In this document: in pieces, positions 23,601 to 35,164 of the stretch | Position numbering within the stretch: position 1 is the stretch's first letter | Layout: each line of letters begins with the position of its first letter | Source of the DNA: Pleodorina starrii | Taxonomy: Eukaryota > Chlorophyta > Chlorophyceae > Chlamydomonadales > Volvocaceae | Reading direction: 5' to 3' | NCBI GenBank assembly: GCA_030267565.1 | Contig: BRXU01000034.1 | Span: forward strand, 389,501 to 453,500 | Length of the DNA stretch: 64,000 nt | The notes under the pieces: model-generated | What the model was told of the DNA's origin: nothing | Database searches by the model: none | Seen by the model: only the letters and a program-made list of their open reading frames with translations | Program-made: the position numbers and the translations under genes

Positions 23601-25364
23601 TAGCCCTCTGCCTCTCCCAACTCAACCAGCACCCTGCAACCCAGTCACCCTCCCAACCCACCCGACATCCACCACAAGCACGAAACAATGTGGCCCCGCA
23701 CCCAACCAGTCAGCCAGCTGCCGCCCAGCCAGTCGCCGCCCAGCCAGCCAGGCACGATCGTGTTACCCACCCGGGTTCACGACCAGCACGAAGGAGGTGG
23801 TGATGATGACCTTGAGGTGCTCCAGGTTCACCACGATGGCCTTGTCTCGACACAGGATGCAGGAGGGGTAGGTGGTGGACAGGTTGGGGTCCAGCAGCCG
23901 CAGGTCGCGGGTCTGGATGCCCAGCTTGTGGGTGATGCGCCACTTGTCGGCCTGGCGGAGGGAAAGAGGGGAGGGAGGTGAGGTGAGGTGAGGGGGTCAG
24001 GTAGGACCAGGACCGTCCGGCAATAGGCAACAGGTTGACCGGATGGCAATATGGCATGCGAGGTCGAGGAAGGGAAGGAAGGGAAGGGAGGATGGCGTAG
24101 GCAGGGGCGGCAGGGGTTTTAGGGAAGAGGGGTCTGGAGCTCTCTTGCCGAGGTAAAGGGCTGCTTGCTTGCATCAGACTGTTTGGGTTCATGCCCAGAG
24201 TCGCAGGGACCAGCCGAGGCAGGTGCGGTGTCCGGGCCCAGAACCCCAGGTATATCAAACACGTCACCGCAGCGGAGGGACCAGGAGATCCGGTGCGCCG
24301 CAGGCCCGGAGCAGCCAGCGGAGAGGACGTTGAACGAGAGCCATGCGCGCGCGGCCCAGGACTTGAACCCCATGCTGCCATGTACACATCATAGGGGCCG
24401 GATTGTTGGGCGAATCGGCCAGCGGCAGGCCCATTCCGCCCGGGCCGGACTGAGCCGGCCTGATTTGACGCAACTGGGGCCCGTCCATTACCCAGCCATC
24501 CTGTCAAGGACCGGCGTGAAGCAGGCGCTGGGTGCTTTACGCCGGCGCGCAGCCGCCTCTGCCCCGGCTCGGCGCCGGATGGACAGGCAGTACGGCACAG
24601 CCCTGCCGCAAGACAGCGCGGGCGCAGCCTCTTTCGCACGCTGTACCTTTTGCGACGACGCCCCAGCATCCACAGACCGCCCCAGGCTGTGCGTTCCCAG
24701 ACCGTGCACTCGGCCATGCGTGCCCAGGCAACACACCCGCGGCCTTAGCTGCCCGCAACCGCCCGCAGGAGCCCTCAAGCCGCCGGGGCATGCAAGGCAT
24801 CGAAGACACCGTTCACCGCCGGCCCCCCACCTGCAGGATCGAGGTCTCGCCGGTCTTATCGATTCGCAGCCACGTCCGCAGCACCGCCGACTGCTTGTTG
24901 GTCTTGCCGGCCTTGCCGGGCTTGCCGGAGAAGGCCCGGTCGCCGCGGTGCCCCCGCCGACTGCCGATCACGGGCCCTGCGGAGCGCGTCATCAGGGCGC
25001 CGTCCGGCCTGCCCTCGTCGCCGGAACCAGGCCCCTGCGCCACCGCAGCGTCGATGTCCGGGCTGATGCCAAGCGCCCCCTCCAACGGCCCGTCGGCGTC
25101 CGAGTCCGGCCGTGAGATCGCTTCGTCGTTGGACATGGAGTGGTGGTGGAGCATCTGCAAGCCGCCGATGCGTAGGCCGTCGCCGCCGTCGGCTTCGCCG
25201 TCGGTCTCGGCGGGGGTGTCCGCCGCATGGGGCCCGTCGTCGTCCTTGCCCTCGGCAGCCCTGATCGGGTCACCCAGCGTGATGGCGACGGACTCCACGG
25301 CGTCATCACCCTCGTCGGCCGCGAACCGCACGCCACCGCGTGCGCGCCTGCCGGTCGGCATCAT
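20675..25364 (-). CDS. MRS2: MRS2/CorA-type magnesium transporter (541 aa)
   Basis: Ten exons: 25364-24831, 23951-23771, 23365-23277, 23046-22945, 22763-22686, 22444-22361, 22060-21947, 21616-21455, 21276-21082, 20761-20675. All introns are GT-AG and the phases add to 541 codons plus stop. The family forms homopentameric Mg2+ channels in organelle, vacuole or plasma membranes. Seen here: an acidic disordered N-terminus (about 1-145); the cytosolic core with [27 protein letters not shown] and LPFELRILE; the coiled-coil segment [20 protein letters not shown]; helix 1 (about 475-497) ending in the signature GMN at 497-499; and helix 2 (about 515-538) with a short basic tail. A Ser-rich insertion (exon 8) replaces the usual short acidic linker. 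No clear transit peptide, so the membrane is undecided. It is divergent from the tRNA ligase gene. Confidence 0.95.
22526..22573 (+). repeat. (CCCT)n microsatellite
   Basis: About a dozen tandem CCCT units inside an intron of the MRS2 gene (between exons 5 and 6). Confidence 0.9.
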
Positions 25365-25988
25365 GCCGCCTCGCGACGCAGTTCAAGGCCGCGCGGCGTG
25401 CGTAGAGAAGCGGCCAGAAGCGATACTGGAGAAGCCGATCCAGGAGGTACGCTGTGCTGTGCGTTGACCTTTTCTTCCAGTAGGAAGCCCAACGTCGGCC
25501 CCTGCCGAGGCCGTGGCAACGCCAGCTAGAGCAGCTATATAAACTTGAAACGTCAACCTAAAGGAGATGATCGTTTTGAGAGGTGAAGGCCCAAACGCAC
25601 CTAAATAGGTCCGACACGTTGAGACTACATCTCAGCGGCGAAGTGTGAACTGAAAGAGTTGAGACAGCTCAAATTATATCTAGTATGCGTTGATGTGCGC
25701 TCACGCGGTAGTTTCAGCAACACGGAGCAACAGAAGTCGCCGATTATTATTTGGCAGATAGTTTAAGCGTTCGTTTTCTGCGTGGTCAGGAATGCGCGAG
25801 CTTCCTTGAATTATGTGTGAGAACCGGTGGTGCTCCTGAGGTTGCCTTGCGGACGCCTGGGAGCAACCGAAACCGGCCCTGTTTTCTGCAGTACACCGGG
25901 TACTTTCCATTCCATTACCCGGCGGGCCAAACTATCTGCGAGCACCTTCCATTAGGACCGCCTACAGGGGATGAACTGCCGGTGACCG
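25365..25988. other. Divergent promoter region MRS2 / tRNA ligase
   Basis: About 620 bp between the start codons of two divergent genes, so it should contain both promoters. A TATATAAA word lies at 25536-25543 on the plus strand, orientated toward the tRNA ligase but 450 bp from its first ATG. It is less GC-rich than the coding DNA. No other gene is seen. Confidence 0.6.
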
Positions 25989-28900
25989 ATGCTGGCAGGC
26001 TGTCTTTCTGGAGCCACCGCTAGTGCCTCGTCCATTTCGCTCGTCCATTTCGCTCGCCGCTTCGCACCTTTAGCACGAACTCCCAGGCATCCAGCACATT
26101 TTGTTGAAAAGTCGCATACTACCACAGCATCAGCATCGCGGCCATCCGTGCGGTCAGCGCCGCCTGCCCGGAAGCAGAGAGGAGGACCGCCCCACCAGAA
26201 GGGCCGCCCCCCCGGCAACAACAACATCAAACCGCGGCCGCCGCCGCCTTCGCCTCCGCCCCCTTCTCCCCACCGCCGCGCCATCTTCCCCAGCCCACCC
26301 ATGGACGCAGCAGCCACCCAGGCAGCGACGCTGCTCGTGCAAAACATGATGGTCCTGTGCCGGCAGCTGCGGCTTCCGGTATCGTACAAGGTACGACAGC
26401 TCCTGCCACTGCCGCGCATGCGCCTCACGCACCACGCAATAACCTCCAGTAACCGCATCACACATCAAAATCGCGGTGAGGGTGGTGGCACAAGATTCCG
26501 CACGAAACCCAAAACCCCGACACCCGGGGCACGACACGACACGACCTTCCTGGCGTTCGCCTGCCGGCAAGACACGTGTGTTCAACTGTTCATTAGAGCT
26601 TTGTGCCGACCCACATCGTTTCTGTTGAGATCCGAAATTAGATCCGAAATTTCCATTTGTGCCGACCCACATCGGGATTCGCGTACTGCTCCGACCGACC
26701 CACATTAATCATATTTCCCAATGCGAGCCCAATCCACATTTCCGCTTTCTGCAACCCGCCGCCGACGATTTTCAGGTCCAGGAATGGCGGGAGGGGGCCC
26801 CCGACGGCGCCTCAGCAACCGACGGCGGCAGCGGCGACAGCACCGCCGCCGCCGCCGCCGGCACAGAAGCAGCAGACGGCGCGACGCTCCCCCGCCGGCA
26901 CTTCAGCGTCGTCGTCCACGTGCACGGCGACCACGCCTTCAAGAAGTACCTGCAGAACTTCAGGTTTGTACGACTGTACAGCAGCCCTTCACAGCAGCCC
27001 CTCCCTCTCCCCACCTCCCTCCCCCTCCCCTCCCCCTCCCCACCTCCCCCTCCCCCTCCCCCGCTCCCCCTCCCGCAGCTCCTCCGACCTGTTGCTGTAC
27101 CGGGGTCTGCTCCTCCTGGTGGAGACCGCCCCCGACATGTCCCGCCTGATGTCCGCCAGGGCGCAGCAGGCATTCCTACCCAAGTTTGAGAACGAGGGGC
27201 AGGTGTGTGTATATGTGGGTCCCTCCGTATTTACTTGTCTCCTCCTTCTTCTCTTCTCCTCTCCCGCTCCTCTCCCTCTCCCGCAACTGCCACCCCACGC
27301 CTCACGCCCCCCCCCAGGATGCCGCCGTGGCGGATCGGGTGGCGGAGGCGGCCGCTGCCGGACGACCCACCATCATCACCATCAAGCACAGTGGCAGCCT
27401 GGTCACGTTGTCGTACGATGGCGGCTGGGCGGCCAAGAACTCGGTCGCGAACGAGTTCACGGCGGGTGGGTGGGTGTGTGACGGGGTGGGTAGGGTGTGT
27501 GGTGCGTGGTGGGTGGTGGGGACCCAGTCCCGGAGGACCAACCTCCCCTTTCCAGACGATTCCAAACGAACCACAGCCTCCCCCGCGCAACCAGCCCCGC
27601 CCCGGACCCTCCCGCGGACCCTCCCCCCCCAGGCGGCGCCGCGCTGCTTCGTGCGCACTTCGATCGGCGCCACCCGACCGACCCCTCCGCCGCCACCGCC
27701 TCCCTGGACCGACTGATGAGCACCCTGGCCGCCCGCCGGCTGTGCCTCTCCTTTGAGATGGTGGGTTGGGTGGGTCGGTGGGTCGATGGGTCGGTCGGTG
27801 GGTCGGTGGGTCGGTGGGCTCTAAAGGGAAGGAAGGAGCCTCCGGAGGTCGAGGGCGGCGAACTGCGGCGAAAATGCGCCCCACCGCTCCTCCTCCTCCT
27901 CCTTCTTCTCCTCCGCCTCCTCCCCGGATCGAGCCGCACATCCTTCTTCTGCGCTCCTTCCCATTTCGATTCCTCCTCTGCTGTTTACCTGTTTTACCCC
28001 CTGCCCCCCGGCCCCCCTGCCTCCGGCCAGGTGACCGGCAGCCACGGCCACCACGGCCAACTCCCCGCCGCCGAGTACCTGGTCGCCACCGCCGCCCACA
28101 CCTTTGATCCCGTCACCGGCGCCCCCACCTTCCTCCCCTGGCTGCCCTTCCTGGAGCTTTGCGGGGAGCTGGGGCTGCCCACCAACGACACCTGGCTGGT
28201 GGCGGGCGGCGGTCTGGCGGGCGGCGCGCGGCAGGCGCTCGACGCGCTGGCGCTGCGCGGCGGACCCACGGGTCACGCGCTTCGACAGCTGGATGCGCTG
28301 GTGGAGGAGGGCGCGGCGGGCGGGGAGGCGGGGTGTCTGCGGCTGCCGGGGACGTACCCGCACGACGAGTGGCAGGGGCAGCGACTGGAGGGATTTGTGG
28401 TGGCGGCGGGGCAGGAGCTGGGGCCGGAGGTGAGTGCGATGCACGGGTCGGGGGGAAGGTGAGGGGCCGGAGGTGAGGGGAGGTCTGAGGGGAGGTCTGA
28501 GATGAGGGGAGGTGAGGGGCCGTAGAACCCAGTTTGCTGATGCTGCTGCCGTACACTGCTGCTGCTGCTGCTGTTGGCTGTGCCGCAGGAGGTGCAGCGC
28601 CTCAAAGCGATCCGCGACTCTCTGGCGGCAGGTCGGCTGCCCCTGGCGGCGGTTCCGGAGCATCTCCGCCGGCCGTATCAGCACGCGCTGCGGGAAGCCC
28701 TGGCGACGACGGCGGCGTCCAAGGGCGCCAACGGCGGCGCGGAGGGCGGCGGCGCCGCCGCCGCCGCCGCGGCGCCGGCGCCGGCGCCGGGGGCCGTCAC
28801 CGACGCCGTTCGGTCCCGCCTGCAGGCCGCCGCCGCGGCGTGGATGCCGCAGGCGGCGCTGTCGTACGCCTCTCCCGGCGGCAACGCGCGGGAGCGGCTG

Positions 28901-31900
28901 ACGGAGCTGCTGGCGTCGCAGCCGCCGGAGGGCCTTGCGTACGGCAAGCCGTACATGGAGCTGCCGGAAGGGCGCGGTAGGATCTACAGCCGGCTGGCGT
29001 TGGAGCAGCTGGGCATGCAGGGGCTAAAGGTACGGCATCATACGGCAAACGGGTACGGCACAGGCTGTGGCCGTGGCAGTAGCCATACGCCGTGGCGAGA
29101 GCCGTATATCGCGTCTCGCCCTTATCGGCTCCGGGGCTTTGACAATCTAACGGCCGAGCGCGCGCGGTTGTCTTTGCCCGCCATCACGGCTAAGGGACAC
29201 CAACCCCGACCCGTGGGTCACTACCAATAACAATCACGGCCACTTACGGGTTACGGCTACCCCTTGCCGCCGACAGGAGCTTCTGGCGTCGGAGCTTGCC
29301 GCCGCCGAGGCGGCGGCGGCGGCGGTGACGGCGGCGGGCGGCGGGGCCTCGTCGGATCGGGATCGGGTGCCGGCGCTGCGCGAGGCGGCGGCGGAGGCGG
29401 CCTCGGCGTCCAATCCTCCGCCCGCCATGCTGCTGGTGGGTATCGGTGGGAGGTGGGGCATCGGTCGAGAGGCGAAAGTGACTGGCTTGCGGCCCCTTTG
29501 GCTGAGCGGCTAAAACCCTAAAACCCTAAAACCTTAAATCCCAAGTTTTCCATTGGGCGTGGCAGGCATACTGCGCTTTGGGATGAGCAGAATAGTGTAC
29601 GGCATGTTGTACGCTTGCATACTGTGTACAGCTCTCGGAACCTCTTCACGCGCCGTCACGGTAAACGCGCGTGTGTGTGTGTGTGTGTCGTACTGCCCGT
29701 CAGCTGGTTGGGGTAGAGCTAGTTTTATGTGCCGTCACCACCACCGCCGCCGCCGGCTGTTACGGTTGCCGCCTCATTAATAATAAGCGCTTCACTGAGG
29801 ACGACGACGACTGGAGGGCGGGATTGTGCCCCCGACGTCGCGGCTCACTACATCGGCCCCGCCATGACCCATGGGTCGGCCGGCCGGTCTGTCTCTCGGC
29901 GCAGGTCCGCGCGCTGCGCGCTCTGGCGGGCCACCCCGAGACCTCCATCGCGCTGCGCTACAAGAAGAAGATGCTCATGTGGAGCTTCCCGGACGCCGCC
30001 GCCGCCGCCATTGGCGGCGCCGACGGCGGCGTGATTGGCTACAGCCTGATGACGTTTGTGATCCGCAACGGCCTTCCGGCTCTTCGTCAGGGCGCCGCCA
30101 CCTATGCGGCCTATGTGGACAACTTGGTGCGACGGAGCTGGGGACTGCCCAAACAGCAGGTTGCGCAGGTGAGGAGGTGAGGGGGGTGAGAGGGTGAGGG
30201 GGGTGCTGTTGTTGATGCTCTGTGCGTTGTTGTGCTTCGTATCACGGTTCGGTCCAGCTCTCCCTTTCTCTCTCGAACATTTTCTAAAACCCTAAAAACC
30301 CTAAAACCCCAAAACAACCCTGAATCCTAACCTAACCGCAGGTTCAGCACTTTGCGCGCTGCTGGGCCGCCTGGGTGGCGGCGCGCGGCGGCGCGGCGGC
30401 GGTGGACGAAGGGCGCTACCTGGAGGTGGCGGAGCCCTTCGCGGAGGAGTTCCTGCGACGGCGCGGTGCGATGGCCATGAGCGGCCGCTCCGAAACCGCA
30501 TTCCAGGTGCGGCACGACACCCGCACGGCACGGCACGACACTCCCGTCGATGCCATTCGTGAGACTTACGCACCGCCGCCGCCCTCGCCGGCCACCGCCG
30601 CCTCCCCCCCCCCAGGGCGTGTTGATCTGTGTGGATACCTCGGAGGCCTTCACCCAGGCGCTGCGCCGCGCGGTGGCTCCCTCCCTGGACCTGCAACCCG
30701 CCAAGCTGGGCGACACGCCATTCTCCAAGGGCATGGTGCCCGGCGGCGCGATGCTGTGGCTGCAGGTGGGTGCTGCAGAGCGAGTGGTGTGGCTGCAGGT
30801 GGGCCATGCAACGCACGGCACCGTGTTTCTTTTGGCTCTGCTTTTGACTTCGCCAGACAGCTCGCCTCCAAACGGATACTTTCCTCTACACCGCTTTGTA
30901 CCCCTCCCCCACACGCCCGCTGTCTCCCGCTGTCGGTTTCCTTGCCTCCTTCTTGCGCCCGCTCTCGCACCCTCCCGGGCCCGGGGGCTCCACAGCCCGG
31001 CGGCGAGCACCCGAAGCGGCTCCGCGAGTTCCTGTCGGGCGGCGCGGCGGCCTTCACCTGGGTGGTGGCTGCGTCGGCCCCGCGACCGACCGGGCCCGAC
31101 AATGCGCCGGAGGCCAAACGGCAGAAGGGCCTGGCGCAGGCCAAGGTAGGTGCCAGCATGGGATCCGCGTGCGTGCGTGCGCTTAATGGGATGTGGGGTG
31201 TGGGATGTGGGATGTGGGATGTGGGATGTGGGATGTGGGATGTGGGATGTGGGATGTGGGATGTGGGATGTGGGATGTGGGATGTGGGATGTGGGATGTG
31301 GGATGTGGGATGTGGGATGTGGGATGTGGGATGTGGGATGTGGGATGTGGGGCTACAGCCTGTATGTGTTGAGGAATATGGGTGTGGGTGTGGGTGCACG
31401 TGTGAAAGAGGGATGTGTGGACGTATGGTGTGGGTGGGCCTTGAGGGCTTGCTAGGCGAAGTCGCGAGGTTCGTGTTGTGGGGTGGTCGCCACAGCACAG
31501 GTGGGTACCGTAGCCTTGTGGGCTGCCACACGGGTTTGCTCACGGGTCGCCACACGGGTGGCTGCCGTACATGCACCGGGGGACTGTCTCCGACGACCCC
31601 AAGGCCAGGTGATGATGCGGCCTTCCTCTCGGCAAAGCATCCCAAATAAAGGATACCAAATAAAGCACCTGAAATAAAGCATCCCAAATAGCGTCGTGGA
31701 TGATTCCCACCGGTCTTCTTCGCACACCTGGCATCAAAGTACGGTACATTTCGTACAGTTCGCCGCCGTCCGCCCCTTCGATTTGCACTTGCTCCAACTC
31801 CTTCAAACTAAACAACCTTCGTGACACGCTCACCATGCTGCCGCAGATCGGCGCCGTGACGGCGGCTCTAGGCGCTGACGGCGCCGCCAGCCGTGTACGA

Positions 31901-34900
31901 CACGTCACGCTGCCGGCGCCCGAGGACGACGTCGACGGCGCCGCCAGCGCGCGGCTGGCGACGGAGGTGGCGGCGTGGCTGGGCCGCGGCACGCCGCTGC
32001 CGCCGGCAGACCCCGCCGTGGCGGCGTACTTTGTGACCATCCCTGGAGCCGGCAAGAGTGCGCTGGTGCAGGGCATGCGACTACCGGAGGGGCCAGGGCA
32101 GCAGCAGCAGCAGGAGCTGACGGTCAAGGTGGGTCTGGTTGGGTTGCGGGGAAGGAAGGGAGCGGGTTATTTTAGGGTTTTAGGGTTTTAGAGGTTCGCT
32201 TTCCACTACTCGCGGACCACCACAACTGCCGTCTCCGCCGCTCGCACCGCACTGCCCTCACACTGCCCTCACACTGCTCACGTCGCCTTCCCTTTCCTTC
32301 CATGCTCTTTTGCTCTCGTTTTTCCTGTCAGGTTCTCAACAGCGACATCATGAAGAAGACCGTCAAGAACTTCAACCCCAACCGGTAATGACGCGGACAG
32401 CAGAGCGCGTGAGGAGGCCGGGGACAAGGGCCCGGCAACGAGAGACGGCCGGCAGGCCGGCCGGACGGACAGACGGGGCGCATGCCGCAAGAAGCACAAG
32501 AGGTCCCCCACCCTCCCTCACCATGTATCCCGGTAACTCAACTTCATTGCGTTCACTGCAGTTCTTTTTGATCCCCCATGGATCCCTCTGCACCTCCTTG
32601 TCCGATGAATTCCGGTCGTTGGGCTGTCCGCAGGTACTGGCTGGAGGTCGCTGCTGCGGCTGACAGCTGCGTGGGCCGCGGGCACTGCGTGGTGTCCGTG
32701 GCGGACAAGAACCTGGTACCCGCGCCGCCGGGCAACATCGCGCGAGCACTGGAGTCGCTCAAGGGCACAGGTGGGGCGGGGTTGGTTGGATGGATGGGCG
32801 GATGGATGGGCGGAGTGGGCTCCAGGCTGCGGCTGTCTTCTGGGCTGAGCCATCCCCACCCCAACCCGCACCCCCGCACCCGCACCCGCACCCCCACCCC
32901 CCACCCGCAGGTGTCGCCAGCCTGGCGCTGGTGCCTGTAGTGGCGGGCCCCTCCACGCTCTCCTCGCCCGCGCCCTCGTACGGCGATCTGTACGGCGGCC
33001 TGCCCGACCTGCCGTTCCCCTTAGAGCTTGTGGCGCTGTGCATGATGCGCACACTCAAGCGCCGGGTGCGTGTGTGTGTGTGTGTGTGGGTGGGTGGGTG
33101 GGTGTAGGGGAACGGTGGGGAGGCAGTGGCGGAGGCAGAGGCAAGAGGAAGAAGGAGGGAGGCAGAGATTCCTCACCTCCCAGATCCCCACCAGCCCACC
33201 TCCCGCCGTCCCGCCCGCAGAACCACGAGGGCGGCCTGGACGGCGAGAAGGCGCCCTCCGCCGCCACCGTCGTGGCCATGTTTGCCGGCTTCTACCGCCA
33301 CAAGACACTCCCGGACCTGCTGGCGGCCCTGAGGAACCAGTTCACGCGCGTCGTGGAGTTGCCGATCATGAGGGGCGACGGAGTCGGCGGCGGCGGCGAA
33401 GCCGCCGAAGACGCTGCCGGCGGCGGCGCCGAAGCCTCCGAAGCCTCCGGCGGCGGTAGCGTGCCGTTGGAGGTGCTTCGTCACGTGGCGGAGGGGGTTC
33501 GGGAGGTTTCGGAGCGATCGAAGCCGCAGCTGCCGGCGGCGTGGGAGGCGCGCGCGCGGGAGCTGCTGCTGCGGCCAGACGTGGTGGCGGCGCTGGAGGT
33601 GCGGGCGTCGGGGTGTGGGGGCTACGTCTTACGTGTTTGTGTGGTTTTAGGGTTTTATTTACCTGGCGGGGGTGCTGCAGAAGGGTTAGGGTGCAACAAA
33701 GAACCTGTTGTGCAACGAACTCGAACATTTTGGTTTTCGTAAACGATGTGTTTCGAAACCTCCAATCCGGTTGTTTGCTGTCGTTTTGAGTCTCTCCGGC
33801 GTTGCCGTATCATGCCGTACTACCCCGGGACGTGCCTGAACAGGCGCTTCAGTTGCCGATGGAGGATGTACGACGAAAGTTGGAAGAGGAGGTGGCGGCG
33901 ACGCTGGAGCAGGTCAAGGCTGCCGCTGCCGCTGCCGGCGGCGGCGTCGACGGCGACGGCGCCGCTTCCGTGCCGCTCAGCTCATCTCTCAGCTCGGAAG
34001 TCGAGACCCTGCAACTCGGGGGCGATGCCTCCGCCGCGGAGGCCGCCGGCGAGGCCGCCGCCGCCGCTGACGGCGCTGACGGCGCCGCAGCGGCGGCGGA
34101 GGAGCGCGTGTCGTACTTCTCCGTCGCGGGACTGGATGCGGAGGCGCTTAGAGCGGCGGCGCGGCAGTGTCTGGTTTCGGAGCTTCAAGCCAAGCTGCGT
34201 CGTGGCCCGCTGCACGTGACGCTGTGGCACCGGTGCGTTAACCCGTGGGGCCACTTGTGGTTTCGGAGCGGACGTACGGCACAGGGCGCTGGGCACCAGA
34301 GCATTGGGCTGCGCTGTTTATCCTTGTTTTGGACGACCATTTGTCCCATTTCCGCTTCCTCCGCTTGCGCTCCCTCCACACGGCACAGGGCGGATCCGGA
34401 GCTGGGCCGGCGGACGGATCTGCGCCGAGCGCTGATGGGCCTTGTGGGGAGTCCCGTGGAGCTGGAGGTAACTGACATCGACATCAGCCCCGAGGTAGGG
34501 GTAACAAGAGATGAACATGTCACCGGCATATCCTGGCCTCACGGCACACGGGAATCTCCCGTCGCCCGTCCCTGTCGGTTTATACTTTCTCCGTGTATTC
34601 ATCGGGGCGAAGACAGGAGGGGTAGAGCAACGTCGGACAGCAACGACTGCCGGCCGCCGTCTTTTCACTTGTTGGCCCCGTTACGTCACTCGCTGACCCC
34701 GTCCCGCAGGTGGTGGCGGCCAATGTGCGGCTGCTCAGCGCCGACGAGGCCATCCCCGCCCGGCCCTACCACCACATCACACTGCTGGCAAGTACTTCTT
34801 TTCGCTGTCTGAGGGTTCTAGGGTTTTCAAGTCGCGGCTCTGTGTGTCACGACTCAAAACGTACGGCCGTATCACATCACATCGAATCCCATCGCATCGC

Positions 34901-35164
34901 ACCACACCTCATCGCGTCGCGGCCGTCCCTGATCCCTCGCGTACGCAAACGCAATCGCAGGTGGAGAAGGGCCACTTGGCGGTGGAGAGCAACGCCCTGC
35001 CCGCGCGGCTGGCGGCGGGGGAACCGGGCGTGGAGCGGCGACCGCTGCCCGGTGGGCCGCTGCTGCTGAGCGGAGTGGTGACGGCGGTGGAGGCGGACGA
35101 GCCGTCGCAGCAGCAGCAGCCGGCGCGAGGGCAGGCGCGCAGCGGCCCCCCGCCGGTGCTGTGA
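25989..35164 (+). CDS. RNL: Plant-type multidomain tRNA ligase (1,499 aa, or 1,395 aa from 26301)
   Basis: Joins tRNA exons after intron removal by 5'-end phosphorylation, 2',3'-cyclic phosphate opening, adenylylation and ligation. Exons: 25989-26390, 26776-26963, 27079-27202, 27318-27465, 27633-27760, 28031-28429, 28589-29029, 29277-29435, 29905-30168, 30342-30506, 30616-30765, 30996-31145, 31847-32128, 32332-32384, 32634-32770, 32911-33065, 33221-33598, 33844-34232, 34389-34494, 34710-34787, 34961-35164; phases agree throughout. Numbered from ATG 26301: PKFENE, then nucleotidyltransferase Lys157 in KHSGS, FVIRNGL, kinase P-loop GAGKS at 869-873, VADKN, and cyclic phosphodiesterase HxT pairs HVT (1261-1263) and HIT (1324-1326). 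Intron 20 is GC-AG. Exon 18 could start at 33853 instead. The 104-residue extension from ATG 25989 (stop TGA just upstream) resembles a transit peptide. Confidence 0.93.
29511..29534 (-). repeat. Telomere-type repeat in tRNA ligase intron 8
   Basis: Two perfect and one variant TAAAACCC units, the C-rich strand of the TTTTAGGG telomere repeat of Chlamydomonas. Confidence 0.85.
30284..30310 (-). repeat. Telomere-type repeat in tRNA ligase intron 9
   Basis: CTAAAACC CTAAAAACC CTAAAACCCC: three units of the telomere word with one extra A. Confidence 0.8.
31187..31350 (+). repeat. (TGGGATG)n microsatellite
   Basis: About 22-23 near-perfect 7-bp units inside intron 12 of the tRNA ligase gene (31146-31846). 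The 7-bp period leaves every frame open on the plus strand, which gives spurious reading frames of Cys-Gly-Met-Trp-Asp-Val type. Confidence 0.95.
32170..32193 (+). repeat. Telomere-type repeat in tRNA ligase intron 13
   Basis: Two perfect TTTTAGGG units followed by TTTTAGAG, here on the G-rich strand, opposite to the copies at 29511 and 30284. A shorter TTTTAGGGTTTTA is at 33645-33657 in intron 17. Confidence 0.85.

Noticed and set aside
24131..24720. Possible RNA gene or exon in the first long intron of MRS2
   Set aside because: The tRNA-like words do not fold into a cloverleaf and the exon 1 to exon 2 join is already phase-perfect and matches the family.
31190..31455. Cys-Gly-Met-Trp-Asp repeat frames in tRNA ligase intron 12
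   Set aside because: They arise from the 7-bp microsatellite TGGGATG, which is stop-free in all frames.
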